Source: Corticium candelabrum
Taxonomy: Eukaryota > Porifera > Homoscleromorpha > Homosclerophorida > Plakinidae
Direction of reading: 5' to 3'
Assembly (NCBI RefSeq): GCF_963422355.1
Contig: NC_085091.1
Span: forward strand, 8,473,842 to 8,537,841
Length of the DNA: 64,000 bases
Under the pieces are notes generated by a model that had not been told where the DNA came from, did not search any database, and saw only the letters and a program-made list of their open reading frames with translations. Below are positions 29,238 through 61,649 of the stretch, one piece after another (positions within the stretch are counted from its first letter, which is position 1; every line of letters begins with the position of its first letter). Made by a program: the position numbers and the translations under genes.

Positions 29238-30415
29238 ATGTCGACAAACAGGGAGCCATTGCAGCAACATGTAACGAAACCTGTGAGTCTATATTGTGTC
29301 AGTGACGCATGAGCAGCTTCAGGCAACTAAAATGTTCATGACTACTAGGCTCAAGTGAAATATTCAAAGCCAGACGTGGAGAAACGACGAAGAGCAAGGA
29401 TGAACGCAAGTCTGGACGAGCTGAGAAATTTGCTTTTGTCGACATTGAAGATGGAGGTGAGTCAGACAGAATCCCACTCACACTTTCTGAATCACTAGGA
29501 ATGTAGGAAACCAGGTCTTCTCAATTGACGTGACCTGTTTGTGTGCAGGGATCTCGTCATTCTAAGCTAGAGAAAGCTGATATTTTAGAAATGACCGTTG
29601 AACATCTTCGTTCAATTCAACGCCAAAGGATGTCAGGTGAATGTCATGCGACTTTTCACTGAATTCTTTACTTTCTTGAAGTTCAGGCGCTACCCCTGAA
29701 TATGAAATTTAAATTATTCGCAACCTCTTTCTTTTATCGTAACGCTTTTATCCATTTCTTAACAGCCCTGCCGCCGAGTCAGGAGAATCTCATCCAACGG
29801 TACCGCCAGGGATACAACGAATGTGCCGCAGAAGTGACGCGCTACTTGATGTCGTGCCCTGACATGGACTCAGCAGTGCGTTTGCGCATCCTTGCCCATT
29901 TGGAAGTGCGATGTCGCAGCACCAACCAATTGTTGCAACTCAAGAGTGAGGCAGCTAGCAAAGCACGCGCCCACCAGTTGCCGTATCCTTTACCCGTGTC
30001 ATCAACACATGGGAATCACTACAATTCCGAGCGCGTGTCTCGCACGACTCTCTGCTCTCCACCAAATGAAGTGAAAACGTCTGATGGTTGGCAGCCCAGT
30101 TCTAACCAACGAGTCTATGGTCCTGTCAATCTGTCGTTTCAAAGCTCAGGAGCTTTTGGTAGCCCATTTTGCGATCAAACCTCCACTCTAATACCTGCAT
30201 TTAGATCCTCTAGCGATACTCATCAGTCACAATCTCAGTCAGCCAGACACACACAACCAGAAATGCAGTCTGCCAAGACGGAAGTTCTACCTTGGATTCC
30301 CATGACACCTCCAGAGTCTGCAACAACATTCGCTCTAACGCCTTATGGACACTTTTCACCAACAGGCTTTCCAAAGGGTATCTTGCAGGGTGACGAAGTG
30401 TGGAGGCCTTGGTAG
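29238..30415 (+). CDS. HES: Hes/Hairy-type bHLH-Orange transcriptional repressor
   Basis: Four exons (29238-29282, 29349-29456, 29549-29636, 29766-30415) join in phase to 296 residues. The basic helix-loop-helix domain spans about residues 21-79 ([19 protein letters not shown], then [19 protein letters not shown]) and includes the Pro in the basic region that marks the Hes class and its N-box preference. The Orange domain follows at about 86-132 ([33 protein letters not shown]). The tail is Ser/Gln/Pro-rich and the protein ends exactly in WRPW, the Groucho/TLE co-repressor docking motif. It should act in the nucleus as a DNA-binding repressor, in many animals downstream of Notch. The exon layout, with the bHLH split over exons 2 and 3, matches Hes genes generally. 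Assignment to a particular vertebrate paralogue is not justified. Confidence 0.93.
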
Positions 30416-30631
30416 ACTACTGTGTAGGTGGAGGGAGACAAGCCATGGCCCTTGCTAGACTCTGACATCAGAGTGTTTTGGACACCACTAAATGTTATGT
30501 TTCAAGTTGAGTATGAAGAGGATTTCTGCTTTTAATGGCATCTGTTTAGATTGCTACTGTATTTTGACAGCCTGCGGCTTCAGCAGGCAATATTGACATA
30601 CACAACAAAGAAACAAATACATAAAAGCGTC

Positions 30632-50914
<20,283 letters not shown>

Positions 50915-50999
50915 CGTCTGCACTCGATGTGACGCACTCCTCACTAGGCGGTGGCGAATGCATGAAGTATACGTTCGTGTCCCTATGCATCCAAACAGC

Positions 51000-52150
51000 C
51001 TATGAGTAAACCTACCTGTTGCAAAGCGAACTGCATTCCAAAACTATTACCTAGTTCCAGAATCGCCATGCAGCAATGGAGTTTGTAGAGGTCTAACGTG
51101 CGTTAGACTTAGTTAAATTGCTTACACCAGCGCACGTTAAAACTAAACACTTAATTAAGAGCAACAAGTAGACATTTCTATATTACGTAAAACCACAAGG
51201 CTTGAAACTCCACACCTCTTGAACCACGCCTTCTGCCTTACATTTTCGGTTGCAAAGCGCTGCCAGCATTTTGCAGCATACATATCGTGACCCTCCATCT
51301 ATAGACTAATATCTACAACAGAGAAACAGGCAGATGGAATGCTCTCAACTGAACTACGGCACGAGTTCGTAGTGCAGTCCAATACCCACCGTAACCCTTC
51401 AAAACCCTAGCAAACCCTCTAGGATTGCCAAGTTACTGGTATACAATTGTAGGCCAGTCGCAGCAGTCATTACTGATCTAGGACTTGGTGAAGATCGTTC
51501 CAAAGATGGCAGCAGAACAATTTAGCGCAAGCTAGCAAGTCGTCAATCTTGTCTAGAGATGCTAATGTCGAGAATGTTTCTCAAGAAATTTCTTACAGCC
51601 CTGACTTCATGATCAGAGCGCAAATTAGCTTGGCTACAGCCTAGTGGTCTTGCTACAAATTGTGAGAGAGAAATCAAATACCGCACGAGCAAGGTACTAG
51701 AATTTCGAGTTACCTCACTACATACTTAGCTGTGCGTAACTATCCGTAAATGCGCGCCCACCTTGGCCTAGCTGCGCTCCGAACTGTGTATCCATCTGGC
51801 CGTAACTGCGCGCCCAACTGCGCGCACATCTGGCCGTAACTGCGCGCCCAAGTGCGCGTAACTGAGCACCCATCTTGGCGTAACTGCACACCGAACCGCG
51901 CGCCCATCCTGGCGTTGCGAATTTTTTTGGGCCCCGTTGGGTGTGGCTTTAGCTGTTCCCGTATGCACTTCCTCGCGGTTTGCAGTGGTCTGGTAGTACG
52001 AGGCTCGGCAGTCAATGGAAATCTTGCAACCGCGATTTTGACATAAACGAACTGCTGTCTTATTGCGCACCTTTCGAGCAGTAACCTTCGCCGTTTATTG
52101 AAAGGAGGCCTCAGTTTTTTGTTGTCTGCTGAACGTGGTTTTCTCGCCAC
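51000..52150. other. OPA1 5' flank with GC-rich degenerate repeat
   Basis: The left part should hold the OPA1 promoter and perhaps a non-coding first exon. Positions 51731-51915 are a GC-rich array of about five degenerate units of 34-42 bp built on catctggccgtaactgcgcg, giving a long minus-strand frame (51740-52150) rich in Arg, Gln and Ala. The frame matches no family I know and is probably a by-product of the repeat. Confidence 0.45.
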
Positions 52151-52634
52151 AAATCAACTTCAATAAATTAGACGACAGGTAAAGTCATTTATAATTACTA
52201 TTCTTTGCAGTTAAGCAAATTTTCATTTTTCATAAATCTTTTTTCGGGTGCATTTGCTACGCACACTATTAACTGGATTGAATTATGCGTCAATATTGAC
52301 ACTGTTGCATGTACTGCATACATCAAATCATGTACTATTTATTGCAAATTTATTTCCTGTGAGCAATTAAATAATATGCAGAAAAGTGCAAAGTACTCGG
52401 GTAATTTAATTCTATTTCACAACTACTAAGTTACTAAAAAGATTTATTAACAGATAAACACTCTAATAGGGTAGTATACAATTAAAATAACAGCATATGA
52501 TATGTGTGTGTACACAATATGTACTAAGCATTATCTAGTTGGATAAACACGTACACAAAATAATGTACTCTAAATAATCATTACTAATCGGATCATTTAA
52601 TGTAAACAACGTACTAATTACTAATGCATAGAAT

Positions 52635-52696
<62 letters not shown>

Positions 52697-52716
52697 AATG
52701 ATGATGATGATGATGA
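52635..52716. repeat. (GAT)n microsatellite
   Basis: About 80 bp of GAT/ATG trinucleotides with one interruption; its minus-strand translation is poly-Ser. Confidence 0.95.
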
Positions 52717-52779
52717 CAACATATTGATAACACTGCTGGTTGTCACACAGCTATTATTGAGGTAATCTATATTTAGAGC

Positions 52780-54825
52780 TAACGTTGGTATGAGATGAAA
52801 CTGTATCTGCTGTACTACCTGAAATGGTAAATTGAAGAGCAACGAAGTTGTCAAGACGATTGTTAGCCAGAGAAAGCAACCGCTGTTTGTAGTAGAGATC
52901 CATTGTTGTTGTAACAAATTGGAACATCTGGATACTGTTGTAGACCTTCAGTCGATCAAATACTATATCTTTAGTAATGCAAAGTGCTGCCTCGGAGTAG
53001 CTATTTGTGTTGTTTCCTCGAGCTATAAAGTCTTTTCTAAGGCTAACACACTATTCTTCACGCCTTTCCCAATAGAACTGCAACCTGTTTCGAAACTTAA
53101 TGTTTTGCTGAACTTTTACATCACTGTCAATTCTTTGTTTAGCAGCAAGCAACTTTTCAGAAGAATCTGCGAATAACAGCTCCTATACCATGCTCATAAA
53201 CAATAGTCGGTCATTACCAGCAACGCTTGACGTTGAATTCCATAGCCACTGCCAAGTGCTCTGCAAAAAATGAAAGGCACACAAAGCAGTGTAGCTTGAG
53301 GCCATGTTGTTTTCAAGGCCTGTCGCTCACTTGTTGAGTCATCAGTCATAAATTCCATGGGCCCTATTTCTACTCCTCGACTCAAGAATGCGTCTGATGG
53401 CAAAACTGTTTTGAGAGTTTCAAAAGCCTGTGTTAAAGTTTCTATATATTATCTTCTGAAGTCATCACTACAGCTAATGGTACAGCTCCAGCAGCAGTTG
53501 CTGCACTTATGATAAAAATAGGGGTATTTAGCCTATCCAGACTTGCAGTAGCATCGCAGAAGACCATTTCTCCTGCTTGTCAGACAAGCTTGTGCGCTCT
53601 TGGCATAAGAGGGGTAACGATGGCAAGAATAAATGGTTTCTCAAGTTGCTGCTGGTCCACCTTCGACTTGGAATATGCATGTTCTTGCAGTTCGCTGTCT
53701 CCATTCTGTCTTTGTCTCAGAGTGGCAGTGTACCTCTGTATATATGCTTGTCCACCATCAGCAACAGTCATGTTGTACCTGTTTACCTCATCGTCTAACC
53801 TCTCAAACATGGCCTTGCCATTCTCAGCTCCCACTGCAGATTCTCTCCAGTTTTGAAACAGTTTTTGGACATCTTGAACATTAGGATTTGTGGATTGATC
53901 AGCTAATAGTCTTTGGATATCTGGCTTTCCATCATGTTCCAATTGTAGATGTCTCACATGCTCATGCCTTGCACTGGATGCAGAATTTCCATTCTCAAAT
54001 AGCCGTATGTATTCATCTTTGGTTTCTTGTGACACTGGTCGAAAACTTAATGCATGTCCTGAGTGCAGTGGATGATTGTGGTTGAAGTGTAATTTGACAG
54101 AGCATGGATACTGTGGGTATTTTAAGGAATGTTGTTTTGCTAATACTAAAACAGACAGGTTGGATGGACATCCTGTTTTTTGTCTCGTGTGCTTCTTTCA
54201 CACCCTTCCTTTGGTGCACCAAACTTCTTGTCTCTGCTACTTGCTGTCGTCTTTTTTGCGGGTTTCTTCTGTTTGTCCTGACAATGTGTAATTGTTTTGT
54301 ATACTACTTTCTGTCCTTTCATCCGATATGAATTTCCTTTGGTTACTCTGTATGTAGTTTCTGTTTTCTCTTCTAATGCTGTATCCATGTTTGTGCATCA
54401 ATTGCTGTGTAAATCGTCAACCACAGATGAACTTCAAATGCAATAGGTGGTGCACCAAGGAAACCTTCACTTTCAATCCTTTCAAATTTATCAATCTTGC
54501 AGGTGTACTTTTGTGGCAGGTAGTTCATCAACTGATGGAATTTGTCACAGTTGTCATCCACTCTGTTGTCTTTTATAGCTTTGATCTCATCTGGTACTTG
54601 AAAATTGTCGCTGACACTTTGGTTGTAGGTTGTCCTTCTTTTCTTCACAAGTGGTGGTATACAGTCATCGTCGGCTACTTGTTCTTTCTTTTGAGAGTCT
54701 GTCATATTGGCAGCTACTTGTTCTTTGTCATGAGAGTCTGTCACATCGATGGCTACTTGTTCTTTGTCCTGAGAGTCTGTCACATCGACGGCTGCATGTT
54801 CTTTGTCCTGAGAGTCTGTCACCAT
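52780..54825 (-). pseudogene. Mutator-like (MULE) transposase, decayed
   Basis: Read 5' to 3' on the minus strand: Met at 54825, four tandem 13-residue units of the form VTDSQDKEQVAID, a basic linker, then the MULE core. Core blocks are KTGCPSNLSVLVL, LHFNHNHPLHSGHAL (zinc-ligand-like region), VFCDATASLDRLNTPIFII (first catalytic Asp), FMTDDSTSERQAL (second Asp) and GNNTNSYSEAALCITKDI (the Glu region). At least two frameshifts fall in homopolymer runs (poly-A near 54180, poly-T near 53270), with another near 53450, and there are internal stops near 53185 and 53065. The gene is therefore inactive. Families of this type move by DDE chemistry and leave about 9-bp target duplications; terminal repeats were not identified. 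Confidence 0.75.
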
Positions 54826-54839
54826 GGCATTCTCTGTTA

Positions 54840-56290
54840 TTTCAGTAGATGTCTGTTTAGAGACAGTAGCTTCTTTAACAGAGAGTACTCATTCTGAAAA
54901 TTTAGTTTCAGCTGCAGACAAAAACAACAGTTTGAGCCACTGGCACGCTTGTATGCATGTATGGTATATGCATGTATGTTGAAAGACCTAATGAAATGGT
55001 CTATTTCTGTCCACTAATTGAAGTTTGTTAAGAAGGATGACTGATTGCCGATGCTTCAATGTCTTGAGAAACTTTGTGAAAAATTCTACATTTATAACAC
55101 CAATATCCTATGATACCACTTGACCATGCATCTGCACTTCTTTCTCTCTATATGAAGTAAAAGGAATTTTGAATACTGGGAGGACATATCACTTCTGAAC
55201 TAACGTAGACATTCATTGGCTGAGTGGCAGTGTTCATTGTATATTTATTGTTGTACTTTGTTCCTTGAGATTGGCGTTCTTTTCTGTTTGTGCCAAAATT
55301 GCTTACATGTATATAATAGGCAATGGTTGCAGTTTCTCTCCTTTTTAGAGCACTAAAATAGATGTATAATGATTTGTATGTACTTCACACTTTAAAGCAA
55401 GTGTATACGTATGGATGTATCACATTGGACATCTTTGGCAAACTTGTTTGTTAGATTGGTTGTCGTAACTCTCTGTAAGTTATGTTTATAAACATAGAAC
55501 AGTTAGTTCTAGTTTGTAACTTGTCATAACTGTTTTGCAGTCTTTGGGTCAAGAGTCTTACTAAACTATAAATTGTGCATTTATGTATGTACTGGTAAGA
55601 ATTTTATTGTGAGATTGACAAATGGTATCCTGCTTATTTGATGCACGTATGGTTGGACAGTACATGCACTAGAAATTAGAATTTGAGTTTTAAGAAAGGC
55701 TTGTTTTGTACCTTGTCTTGTACCATGTGGGCGTTGCATGCTGCTTTCGTCTTTTTTAAGGAATCTGTGTCCTCAGGAACATGTGCAGTGTCTTTGTGAA
55801 CCTGTTTGGACTCAAGTCTCTGTTTCTTTTGTCTTGGTTCACCAATAGAGTCTTCTTTCTCCTTACTAATGTTGTCACGGTTTGGCTGGAAAACAGGAAC
55901 ATAGCATATTTGAGTTTTACTGTAAGAATACAAGCATATGCTGTAGAAACAAACCTTTTTGGGAAGTTCCAAAAAATTCCACGTATATTTCCTTGGTTTT
56001 CTGCCAAGTGACAATTTTTTTCTGGTTGCAGTTTGATATCCACTATATTGTGTATATCTATTTTCTGGCGTAGTATCCAGGTTGCCAAGGTTGTCCTAAA
56101 AAAGGAGCATATTTACTTGCATGGTAAAACAGCACCAAGTGTGGTTGTGTTATGTCAGCGGCAGCAGACTGTAAAGAACATAGATGTTTCCAAACTCTTT
56201 TTGGACAATAGGAAGCAACTGCAACAAATCACATAGCAATCACACCACATGCAGATGAACAGGTTTGCACAAGTAAATTGCAGCAGTGCC
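54840..56290. other. Spacer between MULE and Ulp1-like fragment
   Basis: AT-rich. A minus-strand frame at 55676-56014 encodes a Lys/Glu-rich basic segment (KEKEDSIGEPRQKKQRLES) of unknown origin; it could be a linker exon of one of the flanking transposon genes. Nothing else recognised. Confidence 0.4.
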
Positions 56291-56291
56291 T

Positions 56292-57189
56292 TCAGCAGGC
56301 GTGTTTCCCATTTATGTCAAACTTTGCTTTGTGCATTGCTACCATAGGAAATGACATGCCAGTGTGCTTGCCCAGAAGTCCTTCCAGGCAGTTGTGTGTT
56401 TGCTGTGTTTCTACCATCAAGTCGGATGGAACCGGGTATCTCAATGGGTCACAGTAAAATGATGCCTTGGCATTTAAATCATATGATACAACCACCCAAT
56501 GGTTGCCACGAATTAGTTTATTGGATGCCATGAAAGTGCCCAATAGAGCATCAATGGACACATTTATTATCATAAAAACTAAACTGATGCTTTGTCTCTC
56601 TTGAACAGCAGCCATGGTGTACTCTTGCAATCTAATCTTGTTGAATTCTGAAAGTGTCAGGCAGAGGGTTTGCTGCTGGGATTGATTAATGATGTCACAC
56701 ATGTTTTGTAAAATATCTTCTGTAACCGATCTATTGCAAGCAAGTCGTGATATCTGGTAGCAAGTTAAGTTGATGGATACACGAGATGAAGGTTTTTCAT
56801 TCCACAGAACATCCTTGAAAACTTGAACTTGGTGGGAATCAGGAGTTGTGACATCTCATTAATTTGGGATATGACAACTTGCCTAAAACCACTCACTCTC
56901 TTGAGCAACCTGGTGGACCATGGTAACCATTACACTTTATACCTAGTGGATTGCACACGGTATAACAAACCTCTAGTGCAATGGCTTTTGCTTCATGCAT
57001 TGCAATAAATTCCTGCAGTCCCTGCAAGCTGAAGATGCCAAACAAGAACGCTGCTCCATGATTGCTCTGCTGTGCTTCATTGTGAGTGAAGAGTATTGAC
57101 ATGAGATGCTTACAAGATAACTCACAAGAAATCATTGGGCTCTGATGAGGATTGCTGAACTGTGCAGGATCCGACACTGTAACAATCAT
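56292..57189 (-). pseudogene. Ulp1/C48-peptidase-like fragment, probably transposon-borne
   Basis: Two minus-strand frames (56893-57189, then about 56292-56830) carry segments like those that flank Ulp1-type cysteine peptidases in large DNA transposons. The clearest is IRGNHWVVVSYDLNAKASFY followed by CDPLRYPVP, fitting the catalytic His (NHW) and the following Asp (DP). The catalytic Cys region was not found, and the two frames do not join cleanly. Such peptidases deSUMOylate proteins when active. Here the fragment is best read as transposon cargo or decay. It could belong with the MULE to its left or the EnSpm element to its right. Confidence 0.4.
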
Positions 57190-57249
57190 TCCTTTTTAGG
57201 GCTAATTTTTGGCAGCTTCAACTTTGAAACCTCATTCTTTGTAAGGTCT

Positions 57250-58000
57250 CTTACAGACACTGGATGAAAGTTTACGTTTCGGCTATGTTTAGAGTGGCTT
57301 AAACCTGTGTCAAACTTAGTGGTCATGTTTTGCGTAGGTATAGGCTCGCCTAACATAGTACAATACATGACATAGATTTAGTGCACGTTTCGTTACATGT
57401 TTAGGCCACTGTAAACATGATACTATGTTTAGGTCATGTTTAGAACAGTTTAACTCCATGCTAAACGTACTGCTTATTTAGGGTAGGTTTCGGTAGGTTT
57501 CATCCTGTTTATACGTAAATTTTGAAATTTATAAATGATTATTTATAAATTTAAATTTTTGGCAAAAATTGAATAGCTCAACCAAGTCTAAAAACAAGAA
57601 ACTTGGAGTCGTAGTAATTGACATCAAAAAGTATTTACAACGTAATAAACAGCAAAACATTTTTCACGGGTTTCCTGTATTTTGTACTAGTCGCACTGAA
57701 CAATATAGCATACATTTAGGCAGATATAGTAGTCTATATTTCTAGGCATTTAGTCTTCTCTAAACAAAGTCTGAATGCCCCACATATTTGTCTAGTCATG
57801 TAATCTAATTTACACTACTCTAAATGTTTGCATGACGTTACACCACATTTAAACTAAATTTAGCTGATGGTAAATGTGGTAACGTATTTACACTGTTAAA
57901 TGCATTAAAACTTTGATCAAAATTGTTTACACATTTAGCCTCACCATTGTTTCTGTCTAAATATAGTATTATATTGTGCATCTATCTGGTCACATTTTAA
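57250..58000. repeat. Degenerate TTTAG-rich repeat array
   Basis: Loosely repeated words such as atgtttagg, catttagg and taaacatg recur about every 20-40 bp on both strands. The array has the look of the subterminal repeats of a DNA transposon, but I could not define its ends or unit. Confidence 0.4.
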
Positions 58001-58222
58001 ATCTTATCTAAATGTTTTCAAAGTGTTTTAATAGTATTTGAGCACATCTTTTATTGTGTTAGTTTATTTAAATAAAAATTATTTATATATTATAATTTAC
58101 TATATATTTTACCGCATAATAGATACTCTACATTAATTAATCTCTACTAACGCCGTAATTGATTGTGTTCAAATGATTTCGTGATGCACGCGTACTGTAC
58201 ACATGCATGCGCTGTTACGCAT

Positions 58223-58721
58223 CAGTGGCTGATCCAGGTGTGGGCGCCCTCCAGTTGGCAAAGGCTTTATTCTTTTGCTATAGCCTGTGTGCTGTAGTTG
58301 TGTAGTGCGTTACGCACGTTACAGAAATATGCGATTTCCGGAAGTGTTCTGAATTCTGTTGCCAACTTGCCATCGTTATAACGTTGACCTATTCAGTTTT
58401 TTATGACCGAAAGAAAGTTCAGGCAACAGTCTATCAGTGGTATACTGAGTATATTGTCAGCTAATGTGTATATATGTACTAGCTATGCATTCACTTGTGT
58501 TTCCTGACTCCAGCACTTCGCTGAAACTTTTCCATCATGCAGATCAGTTGCAGTTGTTCTTCAGTCTTTTATTCACACTCAGATCTGGATCATACCTTCT
58601 TTCAAAACCTATTATTTAATAGCGCATTGTGTCCGGAACATCATAAATATTAACTTGTGACGTCATAGATATTATGTCATTTCTGCGCCCTCTCCTTTGC
58701 TAAATCCTGGATCCGCCACTG
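58223..58721. mobile_element. hAT-like MITE
   Basis: 499 bp with 16-bp inverted ends: CAGTGGCTGATCCAGG on the left and CCTGGATCCGCCACTG on the right (one mismatch). CGCAT flanks both sides immediately. CAGTGGCGGATCCAGG-type ends are typical of non-autonomous hAT elements, though those normally duplicate 8 bp. No open frame inside. Confidence 0.65.
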
Positions 58722-59533
58722 CGCATGCAATAGGACTGAAGTGTGTTAATGCGGGCATCTGAACGTTGAAGACACTAGCATTGTCTATGATTAATAGACA
58801 TCTATTATACAAATCAACATACTATGCATTTTTATGAGACAACTAACCTAGCAGCAGCGAAGTTGTCCATGAATGTAATTAGTTTCTTCCTAAGATTACC
58901 ACACCATTTAGAATAGCTAACTATAGCGCTTTCTGTATACATAACACCTGAAATCTACAAACCAAGATTTCAGAGACAGAGGGCAAGGAAACATCACTTG
59001 TGACTCTAATACAACATCATATGCAAGACAAAATAGAGATGCAATTTGTTGCACTAGCATGTACGTAGATGGTTCTGCATCTTCATGATGGTTTATACAC
59101 CACAACGTGACTCCATCAAACCAATTTTTTTATTTCATGTCTGTAGTCCCACAGTACAACAGCTAGCAAAGAATCGTGCCATGTTCCATTCCAACATATG
59201 CGATGGTGTACAATATGCTGAATTTGTCCTGGTCTCTCTTCACCGTCTAGCACTATCTTTTTTACTTGGCCAGTCCATTTAGCAAGAATGTGTGAAAGTT
59301 ATGGATGACTCCCATTTCTACTGCCAATTATCTGTTCTGCTATTTCCATCGATTGAAACATCGTAAACATCCGTGGCACAACCAAAGCAGCAATTGGCAC
59401 TCCGAACACAACTCGATACATTGATACTAGATGTTGGATATCAGACTCATCAAATGCTCAGAATTTGATAGTACCTCGCTTGGCATATAGCCCAACAGTA
59501 GACAATAAAGTGTGCCCATCTATTTGAGTTGCT

Positions 59534-61640
59534 GTGACTGCGTCATACATTACCGAAATCAGTGATCTATTAACATCGAGTAAAGAAGAACCTCTCCCAT
59601 CCAAAACTCGTTTTCACCTCGAATTGTCTCAAAAACCGGTCCAAATATGTCTTTTCCATTTAGTGGCTGAACGGTGTCATCCATTCCCAAGTCTAGTAAT
59701 GTTTTTCTCATCACTTGCATTTCGATATTCTTCCTATTAGTTTTGTAAGCACCCAGAATGCTATCGAGTCTCTTAAAGCCAAAAAGCCAGAATGCTGGAG
59801 CAGAACCAAAGCTACGGATCGAATCACACAAGTGCATGTAAAGGTGCATATTTGATGTAATATTTTTTCTGCGAAATACAATTTACCGACATCTTGTAAA
59901 AGAAATGAATAAGGTCATTAGCTTGTTGTAGATCAACAGCTGTAATGGCTCGTTGACACAAGAGGCGACAAACATCCACAAATTTGAGCCAGCAGCAAAA
60001 ATGGTCTCTTGGCAGCATATCCCGCAAAGCAACAGGCAAAAAGACAGTTGTCCAAGTGCGCCACTGGTCAGCAGTAAGACTTGCGAAGTTGCTTGCAATT
60101 TTTCTAGGGATACGACCCATGCAAGAAGGCACTTGAATGCTATTTATTCGCTCTTGTATAGTGACCATATCTGACTTTGACAATAATGGCTTTTGATTGT
60201 TTAGCCAAATGTCCTTCAGAAAGGTTTTCGCAGTTCACAAAAACAAATTATGCATAGGATCAACTGCCATGAACTGAATGGGCCGGTAATATGGCAGTCG
60301 TAACAACTCACAGTTCCGAACACCAAACTTTGATTCTATGTTGTCTCTCTCCTGTCTTGTGGATGCTCTTAGTACCTCAGCAACATGTTCTCTGTGAGCG
60401 AAATCTTAACGCTGAAAACCAATGTCAAGTCGATCAGATTCAAAGTCTGCGTAGCATTTGTTGCAACCTTTTCTGGCTGAATGTCCCAAAAAACTTCCAA
60501 CTTTTCGACTAGTTGGTATGTTACAAATGACTGACAGAAGTGCACACCGGTATATTTCTAAAACCAAAAGAGAATTTGCAGAGGGCAGACATACGCCGTC
60601 AGTCCACAGCATGTCAAGCTCATCTACTAATGGTCTAAGATAGCCGTTGATTTCTAGAGACGGTTCTTGAGGTCCAGGAATGATTTCAACTACAAAAACA
60701 TTTTCTTTTTTGAAACGCATTGCTCTAGAAAGGCTAAGTAGAACAAGATATATGACTCGTATACTGTAAGGACTGTGCTTGAATGGTTGATACCAGTCTA
60801 CAATCAACATAAAACCATAGTTACGAGGCATTGCAAGAAATGGATCTCCATCAACGTACTGAAATTACTTTTATACAACACCATCATTAACATCAGCAAA
60901 GACATCTTCAAGCAAATCTCTGCACCTCCAAACCTCACATGCATCAGCAAATCCTGGTCTCTTAACAAAGCAGCGCAAAGTCTCTTGAATGCTGCGATAA
61001 CAATAAGTACACAATGGAAAATACGACTGTTTTGAACTTTTTATTTGTCGAAACAACACTTCGTTGCAAGGTTGTCTGTACTGACGTTGAAGATGACAAG
61101 AAAACTGTACATGACTACATTGCTTTGGCATTCTCTTTAAACCAATTACTTGGGAACAATCATCGTATGTATATAAGAAATGACAACGTCGGCACACTAC
61201 AAATTTTTTGAACTTGTTGCTCACAAGCCCAACTAGACGACTTGCTGCTAAAATGGTCTTAGGAAATGAACCAGCAAAGGCAGCACAAAAGGGAATTCCA
61301 ACTACTTGAGACAAGTACAAAAAAAGAGTAAAAAATTTTTAAGGATGCTTTCAATGGCTGTGTCTGAGACACCATACCGTGACTTTCAGCACATCAGTAA
61401 CAAAACTATCCACTTCATAATGACTCTTACAACCCTAAGATCAGAAAGATCTGTTTCTTGAACACTTCCTTCAATATCAGTAGAGATAAACATAAGTAGG
61501 TCTTGGTCGTATTGATCACATTCTCCAACTTGTTCGTCATAGTCGTTTTCTTCTTCTGTTGCTTTATCTTCTTTCTCTTTATGTTTCTTCTTGTAATGAT
61601 ATAAATTTTCATCTTGATAATCAGTATCACATAATTATTA
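59534..61640 (-). pseudogene. EnSpm/CACTA Tnp2-type transposase, decayed
   Basis: Minus-strand blocks in the right order for a Tnp2 (Transposase_21-type) protein: a Lys/Glu-rich linker (61640-61440), then FKKFVVCRRCHFLYTYDDC, then DGDPFLAMPRNYGFMLIVDW, QPFKHSPYSI, VVEIIPGPQEPSLEINGYL, NIPTSRKVGSFLGHSARKGC, ESKFGVRNCELLRLPYYRPI, AVDPMHNLFL, LTADQWRTWTTVFLPVAL, and finally INMHLYMHLCDSIRSFG with FWLFGFKRLDSILGAYKTN. The blocks lie in different frames, separated by stops (e.g. near 60250) and at least one indel near 60865, so the gene is dead. These elements move by cut-and-paste with CACTA termini; the ends were not located. Confidence 0.78.
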
Positions 61641-61649
61641 TAAAGAAAA

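Noticed and set aside
54376..54897. 173-codon plus-strand frame over the MULE N-terminus
   Set aside because: It is the antisense of the 13-residue tandem repeat of the MULE and shows no family features.
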